Positions 41,488-52,394 of a stretch of DNA of 64,000 bases are shown here, in pieces. The notes under the pieces are model-generated. The model was not told where the DNA came from. It did no database searches and saw only the letters and a list, made by a program, of their open reading frames with translations. Each line of letters begins with the position of its first letter. Within the stretch, counting starts at the first letter, position 1. The stretch is from Lucinisca nassula (taxonomy: Eukaryota; Mollusca; Bivalvia; Lucinida; Lucinidae), in the NCBI GenBank assembly GCA_963580285.1, contig OY757017.1, positions 17,501,003-17,565,002 of the forward strand. The letters are read 5' to 3'. A program made the position numbers and the translations under genes.

Positions 41488-42547
41488 CGATAAGGGAGAG
41501 AAGAAATTGTTTCAAAGAATTGCCTTCCCTGGAGGTGTAATGATACCCGTTAATACCGCCTTTTTCGGTTGTTTCTAGTCTAGCTCCGAGACCTTAATGT
41601 CATATTTACCAATGACCAACCTTCCTGGTGTGTTTATCAAATATCTTTAATCTTGTCTCAGACAACTTCCCAAGATAAAACACGTTGCTATCAGAGAGGG
41701 AAAAAGAAGTAAAAATACATAGAAGAATATTACTTATTAACTTTAAACTATGATATCCGACTAGTAGCTAGTCTAGGTTGTTTCTTGTTTACACTTCTCT
41801 TGCTGAATATTTAGTTTAGCCACACCCATTTCTGACTTTGAACCAATCAGATTACTCGATGTAATTTATTCCTACAAAGCCATAAACTTAATGTCAAACA
41901 GTGTAGATCCTGATCAGATGGCTTCTTCAGAAGCCATCTGATCTGGATCTTCACTGTAAAAAGTTTCCAAAGATAGGGGTTGTCGTGAACAGCATGATAA
42001 GAGTTAAAAAAAAATGTACCGATTCTGTGTCGAGATTTGTCCTTGTCACCAGTTTTTGTGACCTTATATATTACTTGAGATTTGTTTCGATGAAACTTGA
42101 TTATACCGCTATAAAGGCCAGTCGTGATGTTTTTTTCTGCTTTATGTCTCTCGAGTGTAAATTCTGTTAGAAACCTATAATATAACAATATAAAAAGTCC
42201 GTCATCTTAGAAAAAGCGTGGTAATAGACGTTAGTGCTCCTGTTTTCTTGTTATTTTTTTATTTTATTTTTTTGTATGACAGTACATACAATAATAAGGT
42301 CAGGGACGAATCATTACGATAACACTGCCCAAAAGATGAAAATCCATAATATTTTTCTTATTTATACTGCAAATGTACGTTGTGAGTGCTCGTTAGAACC
42401 GCCTCATTGAGGCGGTTCTAACGAGTACCCACAACCTATGTCTTGGAGCAGAAATAAAGAAAATATGGCGTACCACCTTAAATCCAGTTTTCACTGTATG
42501 AAGTGGGGTTTAGGGGGTGTTCATTTCACGGACTTGTTCACGTGATG
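41333..42547. repeat. ~1-kb local duplication, copy B
   Basis: Same order as copy A, with a 200-bp insertion at 41576 and the hairpin at 41894-41957. Includes hpMITE-2 at 42312-42547 (CATTACGATAACACTGCCCA to TTGTTCACGTGATG). Confidence 0.9.
41576..41775. mobile_element. 200-bp insertion with 9-bp target duplication
   Basis: Flanked by GGTTGTTTC (41567-41575, 41776-41784); the empty site in copy A reads GGTTGTATC. Ends TAGTCTAGCTCCGAG and CTAGTAGCTAGTCTA are imperfect inverted repeats. A 9-bp duplication is typical of Mutator-like elements (inference). Confidence 0.8.
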
Positions 42548-42673
42548 CACAAGTTGATCTGCGTTAAGCACAGAATTACTAAAACCGAAATAAGTTGAAA
42601 TCATAAATAACTATCATGAAATGTAGGTCAAGCGATTTGTCTGATAAACTCGTATCCTGCTGAATACCTTTGC

Positions 42674-42727
42674 CAAAGGTGTAGATCCAGATCAGACGGC
42701 TTCTGACCAGGATCTGGACTGTTTGTC
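42674..42727. repeat. GTGTAGATCC hairpin
   Basis: AGGTGTAGATCCAGATCAGA / TGACCAGGATCTGGACTGTTTG in two parts; a decayed member of the CAAACAGTG hairpin family. Confidence 0.7.
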
Positions 42728-42793
42728 ATGCAGTTTGTGAATTGAACACATACCTGTTCATTACATGTATAATTATCAAGTAATTAATTTTTA

Positions 42794-45740
42794 TTAGCTC
42801 ACCTGACCGAAGGTCATGGTGAGCTTTTGTGACAGTAAGATGTCCGGCGTCGTCGTGCGTCGTGCGTCGTCCGTCGTCCGTCGTCCGTCGTGCGTCGTCC
42901 GTGCGTAAACTTTTTCTTGTGAACACACTAGAGGCCACAGTTTTGGTCCAATTATCATCAAACTTGCTCAGAATGATAATCATGACAATATCTCGGTCAA
43001 GTTCGAATTTGGGTCATGTCGGGTAAAAAAGTAGGTCAGTAGGTCAAATCATAGAAAAACCTTGTGAACACTCGAGAGGCCACAATTTTGGTCCAATCAT
43101 CATCAAACTTGCTCAGAATGATCATTGTGACAATATTTTAGTGAAGTTTGAATATGGATCATGTCGGCTTAAAAAGTAGGTCAGCGGGTCAAATCATAGA
43201 AAAACCTTGTGAACACCCTAGAGGCCACAATTTTGGTCCAATCATAATCAAACTTGCTCAGAATGATCATCATGACAATATCTTGGTCAAGTTCGAATAT
43301 GGGTCATGTCCGGTCAAAAAGTAGGTCAGTAGGTCAAATCATAGAAAAACCTTGTGAACACTCTGAAGGCCACTGTTTTGGTCCAATTATCATGAAACTT
43401 GCTCAGAATGACCATTGTGACAATATTTCAGTCCAGTTCGAATATGGGTCATATCGGGTTAAAAAGTAGGTCAGCGGGTCAAATCATATAAAAACCTTGT
43501 GAACACCCTAGGGGCCACAATTTTGGTCCAATCTTAATCAAACTTGCTCAGAATGATCATCATGACAATATCTCGGTCAAGTTTGAATATGGGTCAAATG
43601 GTTCCGGTCCGTTGCACATCTAGGTCACAGGAGCCAAAAACAGATTTTTTTCACCAAAAACTTAAAAAATCTTCTTCTCTGAAACCACAAGGCCCAGGTC
43701 TTTGTTATTTGGTATGAAGCTTCATCTAGTGGACCCCTACCAAGATTGTTAAAATTATAGTGCTGGGGCCAAAAATGCCCCCGCACGGGGGCCCTTTGGT
43801 TTTACATAGGCTTATATAGGGAAAATCTTTAAAAATCTTCTTCTCTGAAACCACAAGGCCCAGGACTTTGATATTTGGTATGAAGCTTCATCTAGTGGAC
43901 CCCTACCAAGATTGTTCAAATTTGAGTGCTGGGACGAAAAATGCCCCCGCCACGGGGCCCTTTGGTTTTACATTGGCTTATATAGGGAAAATCTTTAAAA
44001 ATCTTCTTCTCTGAAACCACAAGGCCCAGGTCTTTGATATTTGGTATGAAGCTTCATCTAGTGGACCCCTACCAAGATTGTTCAAATTATAGTGCTGGGG
44101 CCAAAAATGCCCCCGCCCCAGGGCCCTTTGGTTTTACATAGGCTTATATAGGGAAAATCTTCAAAAATCTTCTACTCTGAAACCACAAGGCCCAGGACTT
44201 TGATATTTGGTATGAAGCTTCATCTAGTGGACCCCTACCAAGATTGTTCAAATTATAGTGCTGGGACAAAAAATGCCCCCGCCACGGGGCCCTTTGGTTT
44301 TACATTGGCTTATATAGGGAAAATCTTTAAAAATCTTCTTCTCTGAAACCACAAGGCCCAGGTCTTTGATATTTGGTATGAAGCTTCATCTAGTTGACCC
44401 CTACCAAGATTGTTCAAATTACAGTGCTGGGGCCAAAAATGCCCCCGCCCCGGGGCCCTTTGGTTTTACATAGGCTTATATAGGGAAAATCTTAAAAAAT
44501 CTTCTTCTCTGAAACCACAAGGCCCAGGTCTTTGATATTTGGTATGAAGCTTCATCTAGTGGACCCCTACCAAGATTGTTCAAATTTTAGTGCTGGGACA
44601 AAAAATGCCCCCGCCACGGGGCCCTTTGGTTTTACATGGGCTTATATAGGGAAAATCTTTAAAAATTTTCTTTTCTGAAACCACAAGGCCCAGGACTTTG
44701 ATATTTGGTATGAAGCTTCATCTAGTGGACCCCTACCAAGATTGTTCAAATTTTAGTGCTGGGACAAAAATGCCCCCGCCACGGGGCCCTTTGCTTTTAC
44801 ATTGGCTTATATAGGGAAAATTTTTAAAAATCTTCTTCTCTGAAACCACAAGGCCCAGGTCTTATATATTTGGTATGAAGCTTCATCTAGTGGACCCCTA
44901 CCAAGATTGTTCAAATTATAGTGCTGGGGCCAAAAATGCCCCCGCCACGGGGCCCTTTGGTTTTACATAGGCTTATATAGGGAAAATCTTTAAAAATTTT
45001 CTTCTCTAAAACCACAAGGCCCAGGACTTTGATATTTGGTATGAAGCTTCATCTAGTGGACCCCTACCAAGATTGTTCCAATTTTAGTGCTGGGGCCAAA
45101 AATGCCCCTGCCCCGGGGCCCTTTGGTTTTACATAGGCTTATATAGGGAAAATCTTTAAAAATCTTCTTCTCTGAAACCACAAGGCCCAGGACTTTGATA
45201 TTTGGTATGAAGCTTCGTCTAGTGGACCCCTACCAAGATTGTTCAAATTATAGTGCTGGGACAAAAAATCCCCCCCTGCCACGGGGCCCTTTGGTTTTAC
45301 ATAGGCTTATATAGGGAAAATCTTTAAAAATCTTCTACTCTGAAACCACAAGGCCCAGAACTTTGATATTTGGTATGAAGCTTCATCTAGTGGACCCCTA
45401 CCAAGATTGTTCAAACTATAGTGCTGGGGCAAAAAATGCCCCTGTCCCGGGGCCCTTTGATTTTACATAGGCTTATATAGGCAAAATCTTTAAAAATCTT
45501 CTTCTCTGAAACCGCTAGGCCCAGGTCTTTGATATTTGATGTGTAGCTTCATCTAGTGGACCTTTGACAAGATTGTTCAAATTTTAGCCTTTGTTGATGT
45601 TTGGTATGAAGCTTCACCTTTAAGACCTCCCTCAACATTATGTACATTAAAGCCCTGGGGCCAATAATGGCCCTCTCTGGGGCCCACTTGTTACACTATG
45701 GATCAGGTGAGCGATCCAGGGCCATCATGGCCCTCTTGTA
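42794..45740. mobile_element. AGCTCACCTG element holding two satellite arrays
   Basis: Starts AGCTCACCTGACCGAAGGTC and has GGATCAGGTGAGCGATCCAG near the right end; AGCTCACCTG/CAGGTGAGC are inverted. In order: a GTCGTCCGTCGTCC tract (42845-42905), ~170-180-bp repeats (GAGGCCACAATTTTGGTCCA, AAACTTGCTCAGAATGATCA; about 42930-43600), then about twelve ~166-bp repeats (ACCACAAGGCCCAGGTCTTT, GGTATGAAGCTTCATCTAGT, GGCCCTTTGGTTTTACATAG; 43660-45560), ending GGGCCATCATGGCCCTCTTG. This layout is widespread in bivalve genomes in my experience (not checked here). No coding frame. Confidence 0.85.
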
Positions 45741-45804
45741 TCCACTCATTTTTAATATTTCGGCCAGTGGCCTTCTTCAGAAAAACTGAATTATACAGAA
45801 AACT

Positions 45805-46103
45805 CGGCCCCCGCCCATCGGGGCTTGAAAAAATAGATGGGTAGCATTTTGCTTCCACGCAGAGTAGAAACCGGCCCGCACACGAGTACTGGTTAATTGT
45901 TCAGAGGATCTAAGCCTGCCCAGGCAAAGCGGTGCGAGAGTCGGACCGTCCGTGCATATAAACCCTATTGGTTTCATTGGGTGGCAGGGTTTGAGATGTC
46001 ATTTCATCTCGATGTAGGATAAAAGTCCCAAACATAAGAAGCAACGTCTCGAAAATGACCTTAACAGTGTTGACGGGGACGTTAAACCTCAAATCAAACA
46101 AAC
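45805..46103 (+). mobile_element. SINE-A copy
   Basis: CGGCCCCCGCCCATCGGGGC to GTTAAACCTCAAATCAAAC. Near full length. Confidence 0.9.
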
Positions 46104-46123
46104 AACCGTAACTGGTTTTGTTT

Positions 46124-46413
46124 TGATTGATTTGTGGTTTAACGTCCCCGTCAACATTGTAAAGGTCATTTTGGAGACCTTGCTTCCAATTGTGTGAGGC
46201 CTTTACCCGACACTGAGATGAAATGACATCTCAAGCCCTGTCACCCAATGAAACCAATAGGGTTTATAAGCATGAACGTTCCAACTCGCACCACTTTTCC
46301 TGGGCAGGCTTAGATCCTCTAAGCAGTTTACTAGTACTCGTGTGTGGTCGATTTCAGCGCTGCGTGGAAGCACCATGCAGCTCATCTATTTCTTCAAGCC
46401 CCGATGGGCGGGG
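46124..46413 (-). mobile_element. SINE-A copy, tail-to-tail with the previous one
   Basis: TTGATTGATTTGTGGTTTAA to CAAGCCCCGATGGGCGGGG. The two opposing SINE-A copies, 20 bp apart, form a ~290-bp inverted repeat. Confidence 0.9.
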
Positions 46414-46439
46414 CTATCAAGTAATTGGATTTGTTGATA

Positions 46440-46710
46440 GTCAAAATGGGTGTGGCTTATTAACCCATTTTGAACCGGAAACCCCAAAACTGGTACCTTG
46501 ACAAACAGTGCAGGCCCAGATCAGAAGCCGCAAAACGCGGCGTCTGACCAGGGCCTCCCCTGTTTGCAAAAGTTAAGCTATTTCCCAAATAAAGTTTCAA
46601 GTGAAGAAAACACAACCTTACACCCCCAAATTTTGAAATGGACTCCTGCTATATATAAGGAGGAATATTCCATTTGGTACAAAAAGGGTTAAATATTGAG
46701 CAGGATAATG
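46440..46710. repeat. CAAACAGTGCAG hairpin within unassigned element
   Basis: Hairpin 46500-46568: ACAAACAGTGCAGGCCCAGA, TCAGAAGCCGCAAAACGCGG. Flanks TTAACCCATTTTGAACC and AAAAAGGGTTAAATATTGAG may be inverted ends. Confidence 0.6.
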
Positions 46711-46817
46711 GTTAACCACATCCACCCCCATCCACCTTCCATTCGCCTGCTAGTTTTCTTGATAGTGTTAATATATCTTTATTTTATTTCATACTTTTTA
46801 TTTCTTTTTTATTTTTG

Positions 46818-47027
46818 ATCATGAAGTCTTTTCTACGGACATTCTCTCCCTTCCGCTGATTCAAGAAGGGCGGTTGTCAGTTTCTGGCGAAAGAATGTGC
46901 ACTGTACTGGTTAACAGCTTACGTATAAGCCTGCCCAGGAAAAGTGTGGATAGGTAAACTGACAGGCTCAAAAATGAGCTAAAATAGTGTTGACTGGGCT
47001 GTATAAACTCCATTACAAACAAACAAA
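46818..47027 (+). mobile_element. SINE-E, 5'-truncated
   Basis: GATCATGAAGTCTTTTCTAC to GTTGACTGGGCTGTATAAAC plus CAAAC tail. The tRNA head is missing; the central block GTACTGGTTAACAGCTTACG is intact. Confidence 0.88.
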
Positions 47028-47128
47028 TTTATTTTTGAATGAAATCTTATTGGATAATAAATAAGAAAAAATATCACAAATTTTCATGAGAAAAATTACA
47101 TATTTTTGGCATGGAAGAATGCAATATG

Positions 47129-47297
47129 TACGGAACCCGGGAAGGGACATGATTTTTTTTAATATGTTGTGCGAACAAGATATTAAGTTGTGCGAACAAG
47201 ATAATATCTTGTGCGGACAACATAATTTATCTTGTGCGGACAACTTATTATCTTGTTCGCACAACATATTATCTTGTTTGCACAAGATAATATTGTT
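47129..47297. mobile_element. TACGGAACCC element, right end lost
   Basis: TACGGAACCCGGGAAGGGAC start and five or six ~20-bp palindromic units, then abrupt change into the hpMITE-1 core (GAGGCGGTTCTAACGAGTAC). Confidence 0.82.
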
Positions 47298-47440
47298 CGA
47301 GGCGGTTCTAACGAGTACCCACACTCTATATTTTAAAGCAGAAATAAGAAAAAAATGAGGTTTAACCATGTACACCCCACTTTTGCTGTATAAAAGTGGG
47401 GTTAGAGGAGGTCAGAATTATGAAGACGTGTTTTAGTGAT
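47297..47440. mobile_element. hpMITE-1 right half
   Basis: GAGGCGGTTCTAACGAGTAC, CCCCACTTTTGCTGTATAAA, ending GACGTGTTTTAGTGATG. The left half may be the sequence at 47045-47115 (AAAAATATCACAAATTTTCA). Confidence 0.78.
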
Positions 47441-47858
47441 GTTTGAATAAAGTAGGTTTAAACCAAAGTGGTTTTCCGTACATTGGCGCGGAAAATTTAC
47501 AGTGATCAGCCCGTGATTCAACACAGTTTGATAACAGTCTTCCCTGTGCGTTATCAAAGCTGTCCACTTTTTCAGAATTTCAAAATGTATAATGCTGTAA
47601 ACCCCTGTTTTACTATGTTTTTCCCTTTGGTGTCTCTGATGGGAGCTGTGGGTTAATTGTATAGATTCCTGATCATTGCCTCCACTTCTAAAACTATATA
47701 GGCGTGTTTTCGTTATGGGATAAAAATATGAAAATAAAAAAAAATAAATAAAATAAACCTCAAAGGTTGGTATACTTATTCGTGAGGATAAGCAATCAGG
47801 AGAGAAAATTGGATTATGTCCCTTGCTCTCAGTGGGTCTTCAAAGTCCCATACGAATT
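47441..47858. other. No gene seen; short shared block
   Basis: CCCTTTGGTGTCTCTGATGG and ATTCCTGATCATTGCCTCCA at 47625-47690 belong to the unclassified repeat of 30640 and 32150. Confidence 0.55.
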
Positions 47859-48281
47859 ATTCTAATACAGTGCGCCTATATAGGCAAAGGGAAGGAACTG
47901 TGATTTATTATACAACAAATCACTAGTCGAAAGAGCGCGAAGAGTAACGTCAATAAAGGCCACCGTTTAATGACATCACTCGTATATTCCCTGACGTTTG
48001 ACGGCGAAACATTATTTTCACGCATCACATAAATGTGTGTAATGCAGCCAATAATTTTGGCGAGATTTCTTCTAACAATGGCGGATTATTTGAAGAAGAT
48101 GAAGGAAACAACTAAATGATTACCGATTTTTAGTGTGTTAGAGCTCCTGTGTGTGATTTGTTGAGTAATAAATCACAGTGGGTCGGTCAGTTGTAAGAAG
48201 ACAAATCACGCGCGCTTTGATCTACTTTACAACTGACCTACAAACTTAACAAATCACTGCTAGAGCTGATCTATTTCTTAA
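47859..48281 (+). mobile_element. Foldback element, shortened palindrome
   Basis: ATTCTAATACAGTGCGCCTA to GAGCTGATCTATTTCTTAA. One palindrome arm is partly deleted around CACGCGCGCTTTGATCTAC. Confidence 0.85.
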
Positions 48282-48569
48282 TTAACATAACGGATTTCAT
48301 GCTCAGTTGAGATGAGCACGACTAGCTGTGGGGAAGACTTTGATCTTAATTCGAGAGTATATGACCTTTTTACACAGATCATAGTGGACCTTGGCATGCG
48401 TGACCAGCGAAGCCGCAACTAGACACAGCGTAAACGCGAAGTCTGATTATATCCTTTGTTAGCTTTTTGAGTCCTATATGGATCCTTGCTAATATTTTTT
48501 TTGTTGTGTTGTGTATTTACGTTACAGTCAATAGCTCAGATCATATCGGGCCGAGAAAATTGTTTGTAT

Positions 48570-48800
48570 TTTTGGAGTGACGTTTAACGGCCAGGTAAAC
48601 ACAAAATAGGCCATACTGTGCATGTCAGTTTACGTACGAACCACAATTTTCTTATGCACAGACGTGTACATAAGCGGTTAACCAATACAGTCCTAACCCA
48701 AGCAGACACACAACGTGTAGGCAACGCCGTATAAACGTCAATGCAACGTTATGGCGTTGCATCGACGTTGATACGACGATGCATAAACGCTATTTGCCCG
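48570..48800. mobile_element. SINE-E fragment next to ACGTCA palindromic fragment
   Basis: GGAGTGACGTTTAACGGCCA to TAAGCGGTTAACCAATACAG is a diverged minus-strand SINE-E 3' part. AAGCAGACACACAACGTGTA to CGTTGATACGACGATGC is a decayed copy of the CCCAGC-ended element. Confidence 0.6.
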
Positions 48801-48879
48801 GCGGGTCTGTTCGGTGACCCAATGCATTATCATGCAGTCAGAGGCAGTTGTTTTCTGGCTGCAGGTTGATTTTGTCTTT

Positions 48880-49200
48880 ACAATGCACATGCGTTCGAAA
48901 ACATAGTTTATCATATGTCGTCGTTGATAAGCAGTGAATAACGTCGTGTAATAAAAATCGTATGACCACACGTGTAATAACACTTTAGCGGGATTAAATA
49001 ACGTCATGACGACGCCCATGTCAACCATGCATTATTTGTTTAAAAATGTCAAATTTAAATGCGATAAAATCCAATTTAAAGTGATCATATGATAAACAGA
49101 ATCGTACAGTCGTGGTCATTTCATAAGGAATTTATGAAAGTCGCCGAAGGCTCGTTTAATAATTTTCATATTAAATGACCACTCGTGAAAGATCCTCTGT
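48880..49200. mobile_element. ATCATATGACGTCG element, variant
   Basis: TTTATCATATGTCGTCGTTG to ACCACTCGTGAAAGATCCTC with a shortened terminal hairpin (GAATTTATGAAAGTCG). Related ends recur at 50370-50460 and 51165-51290. Confidence 0.65.
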
Positions 49201-49250
49201 TTACCTGCATTTATCATATAACGTCGCCGTTATGTGGTAGACAACGTCAC

Positions 49251-49482
49251 ATCACGAAAACACGCCTATATAATTTTTACCCCCCCCCCCCCTTGAACCC
49301 CGCTTTTATATAGTAAAAATGGGGTTTGCAGGGGTAAACCTTAGTTTTCTTATTTTTGCTCTAAAATATAGATTGTATTTTGAACAGAAAGAAGAAAAAT
49401 ATCACAATTTTTCTTCTTAAAATTTTCAGTTTTTGCGTCGGTAAAGTTTACAATGTATTCGTATAGGCGTGTTTTCGTAATG
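49251..49482. mobile_element. hpMITE-1, core deleted
   Basis: CATCACGAAAACACGCCTAT to ATAGGCGTGTTTTCGTAATG. The central hairpin is missing. Flanks GACAACGTCA and ATGTCATAAA rebuild an ATCATATGACGTCG-variant sequence with at most one extra base. Confidence 0.88.
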
Positions 49483-49619
49483 ATGTCATAAAAATCATAC
49501 GCCCAGACTATAATAACACGTGCAGCCTAGGCGTAATATCATGACGCCATCCATGACAATCTTTCGTTTCCTGGTGAGATTCTTTTGAACTTTATCGCCA
49601 ATAAAATCCAATTTAAATT

Positions 49620-49885
49620 AATTTTGATCGTATCTGAGGATCACTGATGAGGCGTAATTGGCCGAAACTACCTAGTCTTGCCCAGAATAACTTATACACT
49701 CCATATGTTTCACTTCTGTGGTGAATTCCTTGCTTCTAAAGGATAACCCTTTTATAGAACAGTTTTAATGTCACTACAGCTGGAGTTACATGTAAGGAAA
49801 TATGTGGCGGGCGTAAAATCTCTCCCTTCCCTTCATCAGAGTGTAGTTTATATTTCTTGTCCTTTAGGGTCATTGATTCCATTGT
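49620..49885 (+). mobile_element. Hammerhead repeat, first unit of a dimer
   Basis: Ribozyme at 49638, then CCATATGTTTCACTTCTGTG, GTCACTACAGCTGGAGTTAC, ATTGATTCCATTGT at 49885, where hpMITE-1 is inserted. The second unit follows at 50213 with GGAATTTTC. Removing the MITE gives a 268-bp period. Confidence 0.85.
49638..49683 (+). ncRNA. Hammerhead ribozyme, decayed stem I
   Basis: CTGATGA (49644-49650), GGCG-TAATT-GGCC, GAAAC and GTC are present. Stem I GGATCA / TTGCCC has two mismatches. Confidence 0.75.
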
Positions 49886-50212
49886 CATTACGCAAACACG
49901 CAAATACAAATACATTGCCACCTTTATCGCCGAAAAAATGAAAATTTTATGATGAAAAATTGTGATATTTTTCTTATTTCTGCACAAAAAATAGATTGTG
50001 GGCACTCGTTACAACCGCCTCATCGAGGCGACAAAATATAGATTGTGGGCACTCGTTAGAACCGCCTCATCGAGGCGGTTCGAACGAGTACCCACAATCT
50101 ATATTTTAGAGCAGAAATAAAAGAAAATAAGGTATACCCCCGAAACCCCAGTTTTACTATATAAAAGTGGGGTTCAAGGGGGTCAAAATTATATAGGCGT
50201 GTTTTCTTGATG
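49886..50212. mobile_element. hpMITE-1 between two hammerhead units, no target duplication
   Basis: CATTACGCAAACACGCAAAT to GGCGTGTTTTCTTGATG. One core arm is duplicated (two ATAGATTGTGGGCACTCGTT blocks). Left flank CCATTGT plus right flank GGAATTTT restores CCATTGTGGAATTTT exactly. Confidence 0.92.
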
Positions 50213-50352
50213 GGAATTTTCAACATAATTTAGGGTCACTGATGAAGCCTGATTGGCCGAAACTAGTGAGTCTGGCCCAGAAAAACTTGTACACTCTGTA
50301 TGTTTCACTTCCGTGTTGTATTCCTTGCTTCTAAAAGATAACCCTGGGAGCA
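50213..50352 (+). mobile_element. Hammerhead repeat, second unit
   Basis: GGAATTTTCAACATAATTTA to AAAAGATAACCCTGGGAGCA. Continues into a piece of the ATCATATGACGTCG-variant end. Confidence 0.82.
50233..50278 (+). ncRNA. Hammerhead ribozyme, altered stem II
   Basis: GGGTCA - CTGATGA - AGCC-TGATT-GGCC - GAAA - CTAGTGAG - TC - TGGCCC. The core is intact; the first stem II pair is A-C. Confidence 0.8.
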
Positions 50353-50738
50353 TATTTAAAATCGTTAAGATAAACAGAGTCTTACACTCGTGGTAAATTT
50401 CATTTGATTTTTATGAAGTAAATATAGAATGACCACGAGTGTAAGATCCTCAATAGTAGGAATGATAACGTATATGTAGCCGTGTAGAGTCTGGCTGTCC
50501 CAGCTTATAAACCCTAGCGGTATCATTAGGTGGTGGGACTTGATATGTCATTTCATCTGAATGCCGAAAAAAATGTCCTCGTAAATCGGAATGACATAAT
50601 TAGTGTTGAAAGGGATGAAGCACCTCAACAGAACAACAAAACAACTCATGTGACGTAGTACATTCTTCTATTACTCCAAAACTGGCTTTTTGTCTCAGAT
50701 TAAAATCTGCTATATATTATCCTTTCCTTTACTCTAAA

Positions 50739-51022
50739 CATTACGAAAACACGCCTATACAAATACATTGTAACTTTTACCCCCGAAAAAAAAGAAGAAA
50801 ATTTTAAGATGAACAATTGTGATATTTTTCTAATTTTTGCACAAAATATAGATTGTGGGCACTCGTTAGAACCGCCTCATCGAGGCGGTTCTAACGAGTA
50901 CCCACAATCTATATTTTAGAGCAGAAATTAGAAAAATAAGGTATACCCCCGGAAACCCCAGTTTTTCTATATAAAAGTGGGGTTCAAGGGGGTCAAAATT
51001 ATATAGGCGTGTTTTCGTGATG
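50739..51022. mobile_element. hpMITE-1, complete
   Basis: CATTACGAAAACACGCCTAT to TAGGCGTGTTTTCGTGATG. It begins the second copy of a ~800-bp duplication (49886-50690 and 50739-51535). Confidence 0.92.
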
Positions 51023-51148
51023 GGAATTTTGAACATGTTTTAGGGTCACTGATAAGGCCTAATTGGCCGAAACTAGCTAGTCTGGTCTAGAAAAACTTGT
51101 ACACTCTGTATGTTTCACGTCCGTGTTATATTCCTAAAAGATAACCCT
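51023..51148 (+). mobile_element. Hammerhead repeat fragment
   Basis: GGAATTTTGAACATGTTTTA to CTAAAAGATAACCCTGGGAA, the duplicate of 50213-50352. Confidence 0.8.
51043..51088 (+). ncRNA. Hammerhead ribozyme, inactivated core
   Basis: GGGTCA - CTGATAA - GGCC-TAATT-GGCC - GAAA - CTAGCTAG - TC - TGGTCT. The conserved G of CTGATGA is A, so cleavage should be lost. Confidence 0.8.
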
Positions 51149-51536
51149 GGGAACATATTTAAAATCGTTATATGATAAACAGAGTCTTACACTCGTGGTC
51201 AATTTCATTTGATTTTTATGTTTTATGAAACTCACCGCTGGCTTGTTTCAAAAATTAAATATTGAATGACCACGAGTGTAAGATCCTCAATAGAAGTCAT
51301 AAGGATAACATATATGTAGCCGTGTAGAGTCGGACCATCCCTGCTTATAAACCCTAGCGGTATCTTTGCGGTATCTTGGGGTGGTAGGACTTGATGAATG
51401 CCGAAAGAATAGTCACCCAAAATCGGAAGCAAAGTCTTAAAAATGACATTACTATTGTTGAAATGGATGAAGAACTCAACAAAACAACAAAAACAACCCA
51501 TGTGGCGTAGTACATTCTTCTATTACTCCAACGACC

Positions 51537-51722
51537 CCCCCCACGCCCATCAGGGTTTGAAGAAATAGATGGACTGCATGATGCTTCCACGTAGAGCTGA
51601 AATCGACCGCACACGAGTACTGGTAAACCGTTTTGAAAATCTAAAGCGGTGCGAGTCGGACCGTCCATGCTTATAAACCCTATTGGTTTCTTTGGGCGAT
51701 AGGGCTTTAGATGTCATTTCAT
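51537..51722 (+). mobile_element. SINE-A, 3'-truncated
   Basis: CCCACGCCCATCAGGGTTTG to AGATGTCATTTCATT; tail and last ~100 bp are missing. Confidence 0.85.
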
Positions 51723-52181
51723 TGCCTGATGCCTCCAGTTGACCTGTCTCATGAGCTGTGCTCGGAAGTGGGGGGTGGGGGCGGGGGTGTGCTGTGTTTG
51801 CCGGGTCTTGTCTATCATCCGTTTCGGTTTCAGAACTTTGGATTTAAACACACTGATGAACGTTAGTTCAACTTTGAGTGCCTGCTGGGTAACTGTTCTG
51901 TTGATGATAATTTTAACATAGATTTTCATTAGCAGCCAGCTAACTTCAAATAAAGAATCTCATTCGGGTGACTATTGCATGCTCAATAAAAATCAGTGTA
52001 TACTGATTGGTTGCTCATGATGCAAAACAGACTTAAGACGTGTCACTCAATATCTGCGATATACACCTCGGGCCTTCGCCTCTCGAAGTATATCTGCAAA
52101 TATTTCGAAACACTGTCCTATATCTATTACTTCTACTTATCAATTTTCCGTTTTGTAAGGCCAGGCAGTGTTGACGGTGAT

Positions 52182-52394
52182 TAACCTTTAACCTGCTGAA
52201 TATTTAACTTAGCCACACCTTTTTTTGATTTTCAGCCAATCAGATTACATGATATAATAAGTTCATTCAAATTCACAATCTGAATGACAAACAGTGTAGA
52301 TCCTGATCAGATGGCTTCTTCAGAAGCCATCTGATCTGGATCTACACTGTTTGCACAGATAGGGCTTGTCGCCTACAGCAGGGTAAAGGTTAAG
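52182..52394. mobile_element. MITE with CAAACAGTGTAG hairpin, complete ends
   Basis: TTAACCTTTAACCTGCTGAA and CAGCAGGGTAAAGGTTAA are terminal inverted repeats. The centre is ACAAACAGTGTAGATCCTGA, GATGGCTTCTTCAGAAGCCATC. This copy shows what the isolated hairpins elsewhere derive from. Confidence 0.8.
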
